DNA from: Gordonibacter sp. An230
Lineage (GTDB): Bacteria > Actinomycetota > Coriobacteriia > Coriobacteriales > Eggerthellaceae
Length of the DNA: 64,000 bases
Assembly (NCBI RefSeq): GCF_002159915.1
Contig: NZ_NFJP01000005.1
Span: 62,001-126,000, forward strand
Direction of reading: 5' to 3'
Below the pieces are notes generated by a model, which had not been told where the DNA came from, searched no databases, and was given only the letters and a program-made list of their open reading frames with translations. Shown one piece after another: positions 8,096 through 18,369 of the stretch. Each line of letters starts with the position of its first letter. Positions within the stretch are counted from its first letter, which is position 1. A program made the position numbers and the translations under genes.

Positions 8096-8959
8096 ATGCG
8101 CATCGACGTCAGCTCCTACATACCCGGCTCCTCACCCGTTCACCTCTGCGATGCAAGGGTGAAGATCGTGCTGCTCGCAGCCTATTCGGCAACGCTGTTT
8201 CTCGTGCGTGCTTGGGCGGGCCTCGGCCTCGCTGCGCTTGCGTTCGGCGTTGTCTCGGCGATTTCGGGCATCGGATGGAAGCGGTACTTCGGACTGCTCG
8301 TCCCGGTGTACGTGGTCGCGGCGCTTGCCGTGGCGTTCAACGGCTTCTCATTCGATGTGTGGCAGGCCGCAGGAGCCGCCTCTGGCGCGTCGGGTGGGCC
8401 GGGCGACGTGTCGGCGGGCGTGTTTGCGAACCTGCCCCCCGTAGCGCTGGTCGGATCGTTCGGCGTGGTGCCTGCGGGGTTTGCGCGAGGATGCTTCTTC
8501 GCCGTGCGCATCGTGCTTCTCGTGACGGCAAGCCTTGTGGTCGTCTACACCACCACCTCGACCCAGCTCACCGATGCGTTCGCCGTATTCGTGCGCCCGT
8601 TGGGGCGCCTGCGCGTGCCGGTGGACGATGCTGCCATGGTGCTCTCGCTGGCCTTGCGATTCATTCCCGTCACGGCGGAGGAGTTGGGACGCGTGCACGA
8701 TGCCCAGTGGGCGCGCTGCGCCGCGTTCTCCGAAGGTGGCTTGCGAACGCGCTTGGGAGCGTGGCAATCTGTGTTCGTTCCCTTGTTCGTTGGTTTGTTT
8801 CGGCGTGCCGACGCGCTTGCCATAGCCATGGACGCGCGGTGCTACGGGATAGGCGACGCGGTGCGAACGTCGCTGGGGCGCAAACGGTTGGCGGCGAGCG
8901 ACATTGCTGTGCTGGCAGTGGGCCTGGCGGCATGCATTGTGTTGGCTGTATGGCTGTAG
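8096..8959 (+). CDS. ECF transporter T component (EcfT/CbiQ family)
   Basis: About 287 residues. This is the transmembrane coupling subunit of an energy-coupling-factor vitamin/metal importer, which links a substrate-binding S protein to the ATPase pair. The N-terminal S-P-V-H-L-C-D-A-R-V-K segment and several hydrophobic helices are typical. The two cytoplasmic Ala-Arg signatures that dock on the ATPases are present as A-Q-W-A-R-C-A and A-M-D-A-R-C-Y-G. No ecfA ATPase or S component is adjacent, so it must use partners encoded elsewhere. An upstream in-frame ATG at 8078 is possible, but 8096 fits the family start and a leaderless promoter. Confidence 0.85.
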   Translation: MRIDVSSYIPGSSPVHLCDARVKIVLLAAYSATLFLVRAWAGLGLAALAFGVVSAISGIGWKRYFGLLVPVYVVAALAVAFNGFSFDVWQAAGAASGASGGPGDVSAGVFANLPPVALVGSFGVVPAGFARGCFFAVRIVLLVTASLVVVYTTTSTQLTDAFAVFVRPLGRLRVPVDDAAMVLSLALRFIPVTAEELGRVHDAQWARCAAFSEGGLRTRLGAWQSVFVPLFVGLFRRADALAIAMDARCYGIGDAVRTSLGRKRLAASDIAVLAVGLAACIVLAVWL

Positions 8960-9094
8960 GGTGCGGGAAACGATCGGATTCGCACCTCTTCTCGGCAACT
9001 TCTGAGCGCGCGGGGACGATCGGGGGTTGTGGGCTGCGCGGGGTCGGGGCCTGAGCGCGCGTGTGAAGGATTTCCGGTGGAGGCAGGGCGTGGG

Positions 9095-9316
9095 GGCAGC
9101 CTGTGGGAGCGCCTGCGCGCGTGGCAGACCGTGCTCATCCCCCTGTTCGTGGGCCTGTTCCGCCGCGCCGACGCGCTGGCCGTGGCCATGGACGCCCGCT
9201 GCTACGGCGCCGAGCCGTGTCGCACCTCCCTGCACGATCGCCGCCTTGCGGGTCCCAGCCTGGCCGTGCTCGCTGCCGGCCTCGCGCTGTGCGCAGCGGT
9301 AGCCGCGGCGCTGTAG
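9095..9316 (+). pseudogene. Truncated duplicate of the EcfT C-terminus
   Basis: The translation of 9095-9316 aligns over its whole length with the last 74 residues of the intact EcfT just upstream. It includes the stretch L-F-V-G-L-F-R-R-A-D-A-L-A and the A-M-D-A-R-C-Y-G signature, then a final hydrophobic helix. There is no matching N-terminal part and no ribosome binding site, and the DNA between 8960 and 9094 shows no EcfT homology. Synonymous sites differ widely (more G/C here), so this is an old or independently acquired copy, not a recent tandem duplication. Confidence 0.82.
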
Positions 9317-9344
9317 AGTAAGCCGCCTCCAAGGGCGTTCGCCG

Positions 9345-9393
9345 CCAAAAAAAACGAGGGATGCGGCCGTCGTGCGGCTGCATCCCTCGTTTT
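9345..9393. terminator. Bidirectional terminator between convergent genes
   Basis: A stem of about 19 bp (9351-9369 with 9375-9393, one G-U pair) has an A-tract on its left flank and TTTT on its right, so it works on both strands. It separates the EcfT remnant from the convergent flavoprotein gene. Confidence 0.9.
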
Positions 9394-9445
9394 CGAGGGC
9401 CCGGACGCCGGGGAGGGAGGGGGCGCCCGGGCCGAACGGGCCGGC

Positions 9446-11173
9446 CTACTCGGCGCCGGCCAGCTTGCGGCCGGTCACGTAGCCGAACGTGAGGCACGTG
9501 CCGCCCAGGTTATGGCCGGGGAAGTGCGTGGAGTAGCAGTTGGTGTACATATCGCCCACCGTGGAGCCCAGGCAGTACAGGCCGTCGATGACCTCGTCGT
9601 TGGCGTTCATGACCTGCAGGTCCTCGTTGCAGCGGATGCCGCCGGTGGTGGACAGGAACCATGGCGTGCACTCTATGCCGTAGAACGGACCCTTCTTGAT
9701 GGGCAGCAGCAGCTCCTTGCGCTTGCCGAACTCCTCGTCGACGCCTGTGTCGCAGTAGCCGTTGTACGCCTCGATGGTCTTGAGCGCCTCGTCCTTCGGC
9801 AGGCCGAGCTTCTCCACGAGCTCCTCCACGGTGTCGGCCTTGATCATCTTCACCGGGATGTCGCCCGAGCCGTTCATGTTGATGGTGCCGGGTCCGTCCA
9901 CCACGGTCTGCCAGTAGGCGCGCACGTCGTCGGGCGTGTCGAACACCTTCGGGCCGTCCACGTAGCGGTGGTTCTGCCAGCCCGGTTCGTTCGCGTAGTC
10001 GTCATCCCAGATGGCGAACGCGTGATTACCTTTCTGGTGCATGAGCGCCAAGCCGCCGTGCGAGATGACGTTGTCCTCGTTGTCGTAGCGGCGGCCGTCC
10101 TCGTTCACCATGAGGCCCTGGAACGCGCGCACCTGGCGCGTGATGGAGCGCCACTGGAAGCAGAAGATCATGGGCGCGGGCGTCTCGCTCTTGTCGACGG
10201 CAGCACCGGCCCAGTACGCCATCTTGTGGCCCGAGCCGTTCCAGATGCCGCCGAACTCGGTCTGGTGCGCCGCCCAGGGGATGAACTTCTCCAGCATGTC
10301 CTTGTCCTGGCCGAAGTCGCCCGTGGCGATGACCACGCCGTTCTTTCCGTTGAATCGCACGTAGCCGTCCTTGCCCTTCGCCACGACGCCCACCACCTTG
10401 TCGCCGTCCTTCGCGAGCTGCTGCGCCTCGGTCTCGTAGCGGATGTCCACGCCGGCTTTCTCGCAGTACAGCGCCATGTTCGCGCACACGTCCTGCTGCG
10501 GGTTGTCGTCGGGGCCCTTGCCGTTGGGGCCGTCGAGGAACTCGTGCGTGCCGGGGAACTCGCCGTTGATGTTCTCCGGATCCTCGTACCAGTGCTCCAT
10601 GACGGGGGTGAGGTCGTCGCCGCCCACGGAGCTGGCCGTGGTCATGCGGTCGATGAGCCAGTCCATGGCCTCGCCCGAGCGGTTGAAGTGCAGCATCCAT
10701 TTCCGGCCGTCCACGCGGTAGGAGTGGTAGCCCATCATGCGCTTGTAGCGCTGGGCCACCTCCTCGACGGAGCACTCGTAGCCCTTCTCCTTCGTGAGCT
10801 TCGAGTTCATGGCGTAGATGGAGCCGCCGCGTCCGCTGACGTGGTCCATGCGCTCGAGCAGCACCACTGAGGCGCCGTTTTCGGCGGCTGAGAGCGCACA
10901 GCATAGGCCTGAGAAGCCGGCGCCGATGACCACGACGTCGGCGTCCACCGTCTCGGCGATGTCGCTGTCGGGGATGGGATCGGGTGCGATCTCGAACTCG
11001 TAGGCGGTTGCGCCGTCGGCCTGGCCTTTCGAGGCGCCGTCCACGCTCCCTTTCGGCTGCGCGCCGCATCCGGCGAGCGCGCCCGCGCCGGTGACGGCGG
11101 CTGTGGCCATGGCGCCGGTGGCAAGCGCCCCCTTCAAAAAGCTGCGGCGATTCATGTTGGGGCTGTTCTTCAT
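9446..11173 (-). CDS. Tat lipoprotein FAD-dependent reductase (fumarate/urocanate-reductase-like)
   Basis: 575 residues. The twin-arginine signal NRRSFLKGA (8-16) is followed by a hydrophobic stretch and lipobox L-A-G-C with Cys36, so the enzyme is folded and flavinated inside, then exported and lipid-anchored. Next comes the FAD dinucleotide fold (ADVVVIGAGFSGLCCALSAAENGA, near 79-102) and the FAD_binding_2/fumarate reductase flavoprotein body, ending in a conserved L-G-S-T...G-G-T-C FAD-cap region. No covalent-FMN or multiheme domain is fused, so electrons must come from a separate carrier. Start ATG 11173 follows GGAAGGGATCGCC. It is divergent from a membrane LuxR regulator. The substrate cannot be told from sequence. 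Confidence 0.86.
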   Translation of the reverse strand: MKNSPNMNRRSFLKGALATGAMATAAVTGAGALAGCGAQPKGSVDGASKGQADGATAYEFEIAPDPIPDSDIAETVDADVVVIGAGFSGLCCALSAAENGASVVLLERMDHVSGRGGSIYAMNSKLTKEKGYECSVEEVAQRYKRMMGYHSYRVDGRKWMLHFNRSGEAMDWLIDRMTTASSVGGDDLTPVMEHWYEDPENINGEFPGTHEFLDGPNGKGPDDNPQQDVCANMALYCEKAGVDIRYETEAQQLAKDGDKVVGVVAKGKDGYVRFNGKNGVVIATGDFGQDKDMLEKFIPWAAHQTEFGGIWNGSGHKMAYWAGAAVDKSETPAPMIFCFQWRSITRQVRAFQGLMVNEDGRRYDNEDNVISHGGLALMHQKGNHAFAIWDDDYANEPGWQNHRYVDGPKVFDTPDDVRAYWQTVVDGPGTINMNGSGDIPVKMIKADTVEELVEKLGLPKDEALKTIEAYNGYCDTGVDEEFGKRKELLLPIKKGPFYGIECTPWFLSTTGGIRCNEDLQVMNANDEVIDGLYCLGSTVGDMYTNCYSTHFPGHNLGGTCLTFGYVTGRKLAGAE

Positions 11174-11535
11174 GGCGATCCCTTCCTTGCTCGATGTGCG
11201 TGCGCGCGGCTTTCGTGCGCGGAGCGTCTGCTTCCCTGTACGGCTTGCCCCTTCCTGCGTGTCGCGGCTTTACGGCTTCGGGAGCGGCCGTCCGCCCTCG
11301 CGCCGCGTTGCGGTTTCGTCGCATTCGCGCGTTGCGGCCCGATGTCTGGCTGTCTGGCCGACGCCTGATGCTGCATTCGGAGGGGCGAGGCGATGGCCCC
11401 ACCGTAGCATGGGGCGCGAGGACGTTTCGTCGCCCGCCGCAGGGAAAACGCCGCATCGCGTGTTTTCACCCCGGAGGGTGAGGCCCGGTGCGGCCAAGAG
11501 CGGTATCCTGAACGCAGGGAGGAAGGAGAAGGGAT
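11174..11535. promoter_or_regulatory. Divergent control region between flavoprotein and LuxR genes
   Basis: The 362-bp region carries no gene. The clearest element is the dyad TCACCC-CGGA-GGGTGA at 11466-11481, 55 bp before the LuxR start. A related TTTCACCC...GG..GGTG sequence recurs twice at 49458-49508 in the other flavoprotein/LuxR locus. It is a candidate LuxR operator. Confidence 0.45.
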
Positions 11536-13128
11536 ATGCCGAACGAGCATGTGCGCAATCTGTTCAACGCTGCGGGCGAGCGGCGAAGCGTGGCCTTCGG
11601 GGTGGGGAGGTCCGCCGCGGGCCGCGGGTGCATCGCGCTTTCGTTTGCGTGCTACACGGTGTGGATGATGGCGTGCTGCTTGGGGCCTGCGGTCGCAGTG
11701 CCGGTGCCGCCGGGCGGCGTGCTGTTTGCCGCGGGCGCTGGTTTCGGCGCGGAGCCGGTTTCGGCGCCAGATGCGCTCGGCGCGGTGGCGAGCGTCCCGT
11801 CCTGGGCGGGGCCGGTGCTTGCCATGGCCGTGTCGAGCGTCGTCATCGCCGTGCGGTTCAGGCGCACGCGTCGCGTGCCGAACGGTTCGTCGCAGCTCGT
11901 GGTGATGGCCTCCATCATGACGTTGGCGGCGGCGCTGCATCTGACGTGGGCGCTCGACCGGTCGCTGCCGGAAGTGGCCGATGCTGCGCTGTACGGGGCC
12001 GCCAGCACGCTGACGGGCATCGGAGCGGCGTTGTTTCGCGTGGAGATCGATCGGGCGTTCGGCTGGGTGGGCACGCAGCAGACGCTGTACCAGGGCATGT
12101 TGGGCGTCGTGGCGGGGACGGGACTTGCGGCCTTTCTGGCCTTCCCGACGGGGGGGGGTGCTGAAAGCCCGGTGATCCTGCAAGCGGGTGCCGTGGCGCT
12201 GCCGTTTGCGGCAGCGGCGCTCTTGCGCAGGGTTGTTCGCGGGTTTCCCCGTCGCCGCTATTACCGTTACGGCGCAGACGTGCCGTTGCCCTTTCCCGCC
12301 AAGTTCGTGGCGACATCGGCGGTGCAGGGCGTTGCAGCTGGCGTGCTCCATGCGATCCTGTTTTTGTTCGGAGCGCCTTTCGCTGTGGCGCCGGCCTTGG
12401 CGATCGGCCAGCTGGCCGCCGTGGGTCTGCTGTTCGCGACGCTCGTGTTCGTGCGGCTCGACTTCAATCGATTCATCTACAAGGTTGCGTTTCCGTTCGC
12501 GGCTGTGGGATTCTTGCTGCTGGCCGCCGCTTCGCAGACGCCTTGGGTTGGCATCACGGTGTTGTTCGCCGGGTTCTGCTATCTCGACCTTGTGCTGTGG
12601 AGCCTGGGCGCGTGCCTCATGAAGAATATGGGATTGCCCGCCACGTGGGTTGCCAGCTGCCCGGGTGCGGCGCTGTTCTTCGGCATGCTGGTGGGCGGGG
12701 CGGCGACATGCGCGGCGCTCGGCGGGCATCCTCGCGAGGATGCGGCGATGGCGGCGGGTTTCGTCGCGTGCCTTTTGTTCGCGTGCGCGCTGTTCCTGTC
12801 GAGCGACAGCAACTTGAAGCACGGATGGGGCACGGTGCTTCCCGGCGAGGGCGCCCTCGATACGGGCGACCTGGAGGGCATCGTGCGGTTCATGGCGACC
12901 GAGCGCGCGGTGACCCAGCGCGAGACCGAGGTCATGCTGCTTTTGGCGCAGGGGAAGTCGCGCCGCGCCATCTGCGAGGCGCTCACCGTGTCGCCCGACA
13001 CGGTGAAGACCCACGTGCGCGCCGTCTACCGCAAGCTCGATGTGCATTCTCAGCAAGAGCTTGTCGATCGCATCGTGGCAGAGCGCGAGCGATTGGCGGA
13101 CGACGCCGAGGAAGTTGCGCTGGGGTAG
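11536..13128 (+). CDS. Membrane-embedded LuxR-type transcriptional regulator
   Basis: 530 residues. Residues 30 to about 420 form roughly 10-12 hydrophobic helices in an MFS-like arrangement; a C-terminal LuxR/GerE helix-turn-helix follows (TQRETEVMLLLAQGKS, then TVSPDTVKTHVRAVYRKLDVHS, near 455-510). The membrane part presumably senses a ligand, and DNA binding occurs at the inner face of the membrane. This architecture is expanded in Eggerthellaceae, where such genes lie beside respiratory reductases. Here it is divergent from the Tat flavoprotein at 9446-11173, its likely target. ATG at 11536 follows AGGAAGGAGAAGG. Confidence 0.88.
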   Translation: MPNEHVRNLFNAAGERRSVAFGVGRSAAGRGCIALSFACYTVWMMACCLGPAVAVPVPPGGVLFAAGAGFGAEPVSAPDALGAVASVPSWAGPVLAMAVSSVVIAVRFRRTRRVPNGSSQLVVMASIMTLAAALHLTWALDRSLPEVADAALYGAASTLTGIGAALFRVEIDRAFGWVGTQQTLYQGMLGVVAGTGLAAFLAFPTGGGAESPVILQAGAVALPFAAAALLRRVVRGFPRRRYYRYGADVPLPFPAKFVATSAVQGVAAGVLHAILFLFGAPFAVAPALAIGQLAAVGLLFATLVFVRLDFNRFIYKVAFPFAAVGFLLLAAASQTPWVGITVLFAGFCYLDLVLWSLGACLMKNMGLPATWVASCPGAALFFGMLVGGAATCAALGGHPREDAAMAAGFVACLLFACALFLSSDSNLKHGWGTVLPGEGALDTGDLEGIVRFMATERAVTQRETEVMLLLAQGKSRRAICEALTVSPDTVKTHVRAVYRKLDVHSQQELVDRIVAERERLADDAEEVALG

Positions 13129-14877
<1,749 letters not shown>

Positions 14878-14965
14878 TCGCACAGCATGCGGTTGTCGTA
14901 CGGCATGCTACGCGCAGCGTTCCGTCTGCCATGAGCGTTGCACAGTAGCCGCTCGTTAACGATGG

Positions 14966-15000
14966 ATGCGGCGGGTTCCCGTGTTTGGGACCCGCCGCAT
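14966..15000 (+). terminator. Hairpin terminator after eno
   Basis: A perfect 11-bp stem (14966-14976 with 14990-15000), extended by three inner pairs, lies 88 nt after eno. There is no U-tract, so efficiency is uncertain. Confidence 0.65.
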
Positions 15001-15060
15001 TGCGTGCGGGGAGGGTGCTGCGCGCATGTCGCTTCGAGACGGCTGCGGCGCGCGGTCAGA

Positions 15061-15385
15061 GGAAGCTCGGCTCGATAATGGGAGAACGTAAGTTCGTGTC
15101 GATCCTTGTCTAGCAGAGGGAAGCGGATGCCTTTTTAGCACAAAAAAATGCGTAAGAACGATTATCCAACCGGGCAGGATTCTACGAACTGGCGTTTCCT
15201 CAAGAACGGCCTCGAAGGAAGCGATTAGATCGTTCTTAACCGTGATTTTATGCTGCCTCCTTCTTCTTCGGCCTCTGCTTGGCCGCCGTCGACTTTGGCT
15301 TGGTTGGATCGCCATGTCCGACCAGAGGATCTAGGCTCGATACGTGGCGAGCATGAGTTCGTGCCGATCATGGTTTAGCGTAGGC
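15061..15385 (+). repeat. Composite intergenic repeat, copy 1
   Basis: This stretch matches 36774-37117 on the opposite strand from end to end. Both copies have, in order: a GGCTCGA..AAT segment; the core TTCGTGTC.ATCC..G.TTAGCAGAG (here 15093-15120); the 116-bp inverted-repeat element (15138-15253); a linker containing TTGGCCGCCGTCGAC (about 15283-15297) and GGATCGCC; and a second core (here 15358-15385). No ORF is conserved between the copies. It looks like a non-coding mobile or RNA-level repeat. Confidence 0.75.
15138..15253 (+). repeat. 116-bp MITE-like inverted-repeat element, copy 1
   Basis: Ends 15138-15162 and 15229-15253 are inverted repeats (19 of 25 positions, the inner ten perfect: TAAGAACGAT). 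The second copy at 36922-37037 is also exactly 116 bp, in opposite orientation, and shares the internal block ACGAACTGGC.TTTC. There is no room for a transposase. Local base composition is AT-richer than the surroundings. Confidence 0.75.
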
Positions 15386-15399
15386 AACGGGCGAATCGC

Positions 15400-15525
15400 G
15401 CACGTTTTTTCGTTTTTGCGAGCGAACTCGCGTTGCTTTCGGTTGTTTTTCGAAACTGCGGCCGGAAAACCCCAGATGGTGAAATTCCCCTCTTTCTCTT
15501 CGTTCCCAAAAACGAAAAAACGTGC
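15400..15525. repeat. 126-bp element bounded by 27-bp inverted repeats
   Basis: 15400-15426 and 15499-15525 are inverted repeats matching at 25 of 27 positions, starting GCACGTTTTTTCG. It directly abuts the second core of the composite repeat at 15358-15385. It may be a non-autonomous transposable element or a long hairpin RNA. No ORF. Confidence 0.65.
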
Positions 15526-15817
15526 TGTTTATTGCGGTTTCGGGGCGACCGTTCCAGTTGCAAGGGGACCCGGCGCTGAAACCTTGCGCAAGGGGGCGAT
15601 TCGCGCTTGTGGCCTGTGCGCTTACGTCGCGTCCGCGCGCACGGGGGAGGGGGCTGTGCGCTTGCGTCGCGCCCGTCTACGCGAACACGATCCAGGCGTA
15701 CGGGGGCACGGATCGCGCTCGCGAGCTGTGCGAGAAGACGCGCCTGCACGCACGGGGCCGCATCTCCGTGACGCGCCCGTCCGTCCGAGCGCGTCACGCA
15801 TCTGCAAAGTGCCCGCC
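15526..15817. other. Intergenic spacer, nothing recognised
   Basis: The remaining 290 bp before the carbonic-anhydrase-like gene contain no supported gene, repeat or terminator that I can identify. Confidence 0.4.
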
Positions 15818-16378
15818 TTACGCTCCTAACTGCATGGCGAGATCGGGATCGGGGTGGACGAGGACACCTTCGCGCAGCATGGCGGCTCCCACCTCCACGT
15901 ATTCGTCGGCGGCGCTCGTGCAAAGGCGCTCAACCTCTTCGTCGTCGAGCGTCCGCACAGCGCGTGCGGGCATGCCCATGATCATCGTGCGTGGCGGGAA
16001 CTCCTTCCCTTCCGCGACAAGAGCTCCAGCCGCCACAACGCACTCTTCGCCGATTTTGGCCCCGTTCATGATGATCGCGCCCATGCCCACAAGCGTGTTG
16101 CGTCCGATCTCGCATCCGTGCACGATGGCGCCGTGGCCCACCGTGCAGCGGTCGCCGATGGACACGGGGCAGTCGACCTCGACATGCACAATGGCATTCT
16201 CCTGGATGCTCGTTTGCTCGCCGATGACAACCGGCGCATCGTCTCCTCGGATCTGCGCGCCGGCCAGCACGCAAGACTCGCTGCCGATGCGCACGTCTCC
16301 CACGATGCCGGCGGCAGGGGAGATGCGCGCGTTCGGATGGATGCGCACGCGGTGGTACAGGGTGGTTTTGATGCCCAT
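15818..16378 (-). CDS. Gamma-carbonic-anhydrase-like hexapeptide-repeat protein
   Basis: 186 residues forming a left-handed beta helix: repeated [I/V]-G-x-x hexapeptides run from about residue 15 to 130 (VRIGSESCVLAGAQIRG, CTVGHGAIVHGCEIG, TLVGMGAIIMNGAKIG). The conserved Q-E-N-A-I-V-H, G-H-G-A-I-V-H-G-C and N-T-L-V-G-M-G-A motifs supply the three metal-binding His positions of the gamma-CA/PaaY/YrdA group. Whether it hydrates CO2 or acts on an acyl-CoA cannot be decided. I choose the ATG at 16378 because AAAGG lies 8 bp upstream; the ATG at 16384 would overlap the Shine-Dalgarno. Divergent from the PucR gene. Confidence 0.85.
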   Translation of the reverse strand: MGIKTTLYHRVRIHPNARISPAAGIVGDVRIGSESCVLAGAQIRGDDAPVVIGEQTSIQENAIVHVEVDCPVSIGDRCTVGHGAIVHGCEIGRNTLVGMGAIIMNGAKIGEECVVAAGALVAEGKEFPPRTMIMGMPARAVRTLDDEEVERLCTSAADEYVEVGAAMLREGVLVHPDPDLAMQLGA

Positions 16379-16709
16379 GAGCATGTCCTTTCGACTAGAT
16401 TGCCATTCATTATACGGAGATGTGCGTTCGGGCGCTTGCCCAGATTCGAAAGACCGTGGGGTTGTTTGAGTGAGAGGCCCGCAGATGTTCGCGCATGGCG
16501 TCAAGGTTGGCGCGCCGATCGGCTGCGTTCCGGGCGGCGGGCGCTTTCTTCGGGGGAGGGGATATAGCGTGCCGCAAGGGTTTTGTCATTGTCGATGGAT
16601 GACGGAAATCTTTCGAATACTTGTCACCTTGGCACACGCGCGGACGCGCTACGATGGAAGGAGCTCGCTGTCGGCGAAAGTGAGAAACTCGTGGTCGGAG
16701 GGTGATTTT
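16379..16709. promoter_or_regulatory. Divergent region upstream of the PucR regulator
   Basis: 331 bp with no gene. A possible promoter toward PucR is TTGGCA (16629-16634) with TACGAT (16650-16655), though the 15-bp spacer is short. Nothing else is recognised. Confidence 0.35.
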
Positions 16710-18332
16710 ATGCTCAAAACGGTCAGGGATATGCTCGATTTGGACAGCTTCGACGGTGCCAAGGCGGTGGCGGGCTTCGAAGGGCTTTCCCGCACGGTCA
16801 CCGGAGCGTCGCTCATGGAGGTTCCAGACGTCTTCCCCTATTTGGAGCAGGGCACTTTGCTTCTGACCACGCTGTTTCCCATTGCCAATGACGATTCGCG
16901 CATGCGAGATTTTATCGCCCGCTTGAATGAGTGCGGCGTTGCGGGGGTGTGCATCAAGCCGCGACGCTATATCGAAGAGATCCCTGCGCATATACTCGAG
17001 CAAGCTGACGAGTTGGGATTGCCGGTGCTCGAGCTACCGCCCGACGCGAACCTGTCCAGAATGGCGAACAGGGTGCTCTCCCTGCAACTCGACGAATATA
17101 TTGTGCAGCTTCAGTTTCGAAACCACGTTCACAATGCGCTTGCGGAGCTTTTGTTGAACGATTCTGACGTGGAAGCGCTTGTCGGTCGCTTAGGAGAGCT
17201 CATCAGCCGCGATGTGTGCCTGTTGGACAGGGATATGAACGCGGTGTGCGCCGCCTCGTCCTCCGGCGCGCTGCGAGGTCCCAGCGATATGGCGGCGCTT
17301 TTCGACGGTGCCGAGGTGGTGCGGCGCAAGCGCAAGCTGCTGCTCGACCACAGCCTGTACCCCATCGTGGCGGGCAAGCACCGCTTCGGCTACATTTACG
17401 TGCCGGACTACCCGGGCGATCAGGATGAGCGCGTCAATCTGGACATCGCCGTGGAGCAATCCGCCATCCTGTTCGCCGCCCTGTTTCTGAAGACCGATGC
17501 CGTGCTCAAGAACCAGAAGAGTTTTCGAGACGTGTTCATCCGCGACCTTCTGCAAGGCAAGGTGAAGTCTCCCATCGAGATCGAGAACAAGATGCGGGCG
17601 TTCAGCATGTCGCTGGGGTTTCCCCAGCCGGTGGTGTGCCTCAAGGTGTTCACGGAGGACGAGACGGCGCGCAAGGAGTTCTACGACAACGTGATCAGCA
17701 CGGGATTGCTCGACGAGTGGTGCGGCCGGGCGGATGGACGCGTTTCGGACAGCGCGTACGTCGTGTATTTCAACGATGCGTTGGTGGTGCTCGGCGGCGT
17801 GTCGAGCGTGGAGGGCAACGTCGCGCTGTTCAACGACATGATGGCCGATCTTTTGAGGTTGACGCGCGGCAGGGGAACGAGGATCGGCGTGGGTATCTCG
17901 GACGCATGCGAGCGCGTGAGGGCCCTCGATGTGGCTTATGCGCAGGCGATGAGCATGCTCAAGACGGGAAGCGCGCTCAGCAGGTCGTCGTTCGTCGACG
18001 CCTACGGCCGACATCGAATTTTCCCGTTGATTGAAAGCGTGCAAGACGTCGACGCTCTGCAGCGGTTCGTGCGGGAAAAAATCGGCCAGCTCATCGATTA
18101 TGATCGCGAGAACGACGCGGATCTCATGGAGACGCTGGGGCACTTGATAGAGGGCGATCTGAACTATAAGCGGGTTGCGGAGCGCTCGTTCGTCCACTAC
18201 AACACAGTGCGCTACCGAGCGAATAAAATCGAGCAGATGGGGGTGAGCCTCAAGCCGGGGCGCGACTTCGCGGAGGTCGTGCTGGCGTACGACTGCTGGG
18301 TGTGGCTTCGCGCGTTGTCCGGCAACAAGTGA
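16710..18332 (+). CDS. PucR-family transcriptional regulator
   Basis: 540 residues. The N-terminal PucR ligand-sensing domain starts at once (MLKTVRDMLDLDSFDGAKAVAGFEGLSRTVTGASLMEVPD, through about residue 130), followed by a linker/GAF-like region and a C-terminal PucR-type helix-turn-helix (ETLGHLIEGDLNYKRVAERSFVHYNTVRYRANKIEQMGV, near 475-515). The family commonly controls purine, allantoin and amide catabolism. It lies directly upstream of, and in the same direction as, the amidohydrolase-carbamoyltransferase cluster, its likely regulon. The start is ATG 16710 after GGAGGGTGA; the longer open frame upstream lacks a ribosome binding site. Confidence 0.9.
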   Translation: MLKTVRDMLDLDSFDGAKAVAGFEGLSRTVTGASLMEVPDVFPYLEQGTLLLTTLFPIANDDSRMRDFIARLNECGVAGVCIKPRRYIEEIPAHILEQADELGLPVLELPPDANLSRMANRVLSLQLDEYIVQLQFRNHVHNALAELLLNDSDVEALVGRLGELISRDVCLLDRDMNAVCAASSSGALRGPSDMAALFDGAEVVRRKRKLLLDHSLYPIVAGKHRFGYIYVPDYPGDQDERVNLDIAVEQSAILFAALFLKTDAVLKNQKSFRDVFIRDLLQGKVKSPIEIENKMRAFSMSLGFPQPVVCLKVFTEDETARKEFYDNVISTGLLDEWCGRADGRVSDSAYVVYFNDALVVLGGVSSVEGNVALFNDMMADLLRLTRGRGTRIGVGISDACERVRALDVAYAQAMSMLKTGSALSRSSFVDAYGRHRIFPLIESVQDVDALQRFVREKIGQLIDYDRENDADLMETLGHLIEGDLNYKRVAERSFVHYNTVRYRANKIEQMGVSLKPGRDFAEVVLAYDCWVWLRALSGNK

Positions 18333-18369
18333 GGCAGGCGTGCGGGCGCTTCGCGCGGTGGCTCGCAGA

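Noticed and set aside
9446-11173. Assignment as cardiac-glycoside reductase Cgr2
   Set aside because: No adjacent cytochrome subunit, and family-level similarity alone does not identify the substrate.
15061-15525. Integron-type cassette array (direct cores separated by non-coding DNA)
   Set aside because: No integrase gene, no attC-like core sites (GTTRRRY), and no ORFs between the cores.
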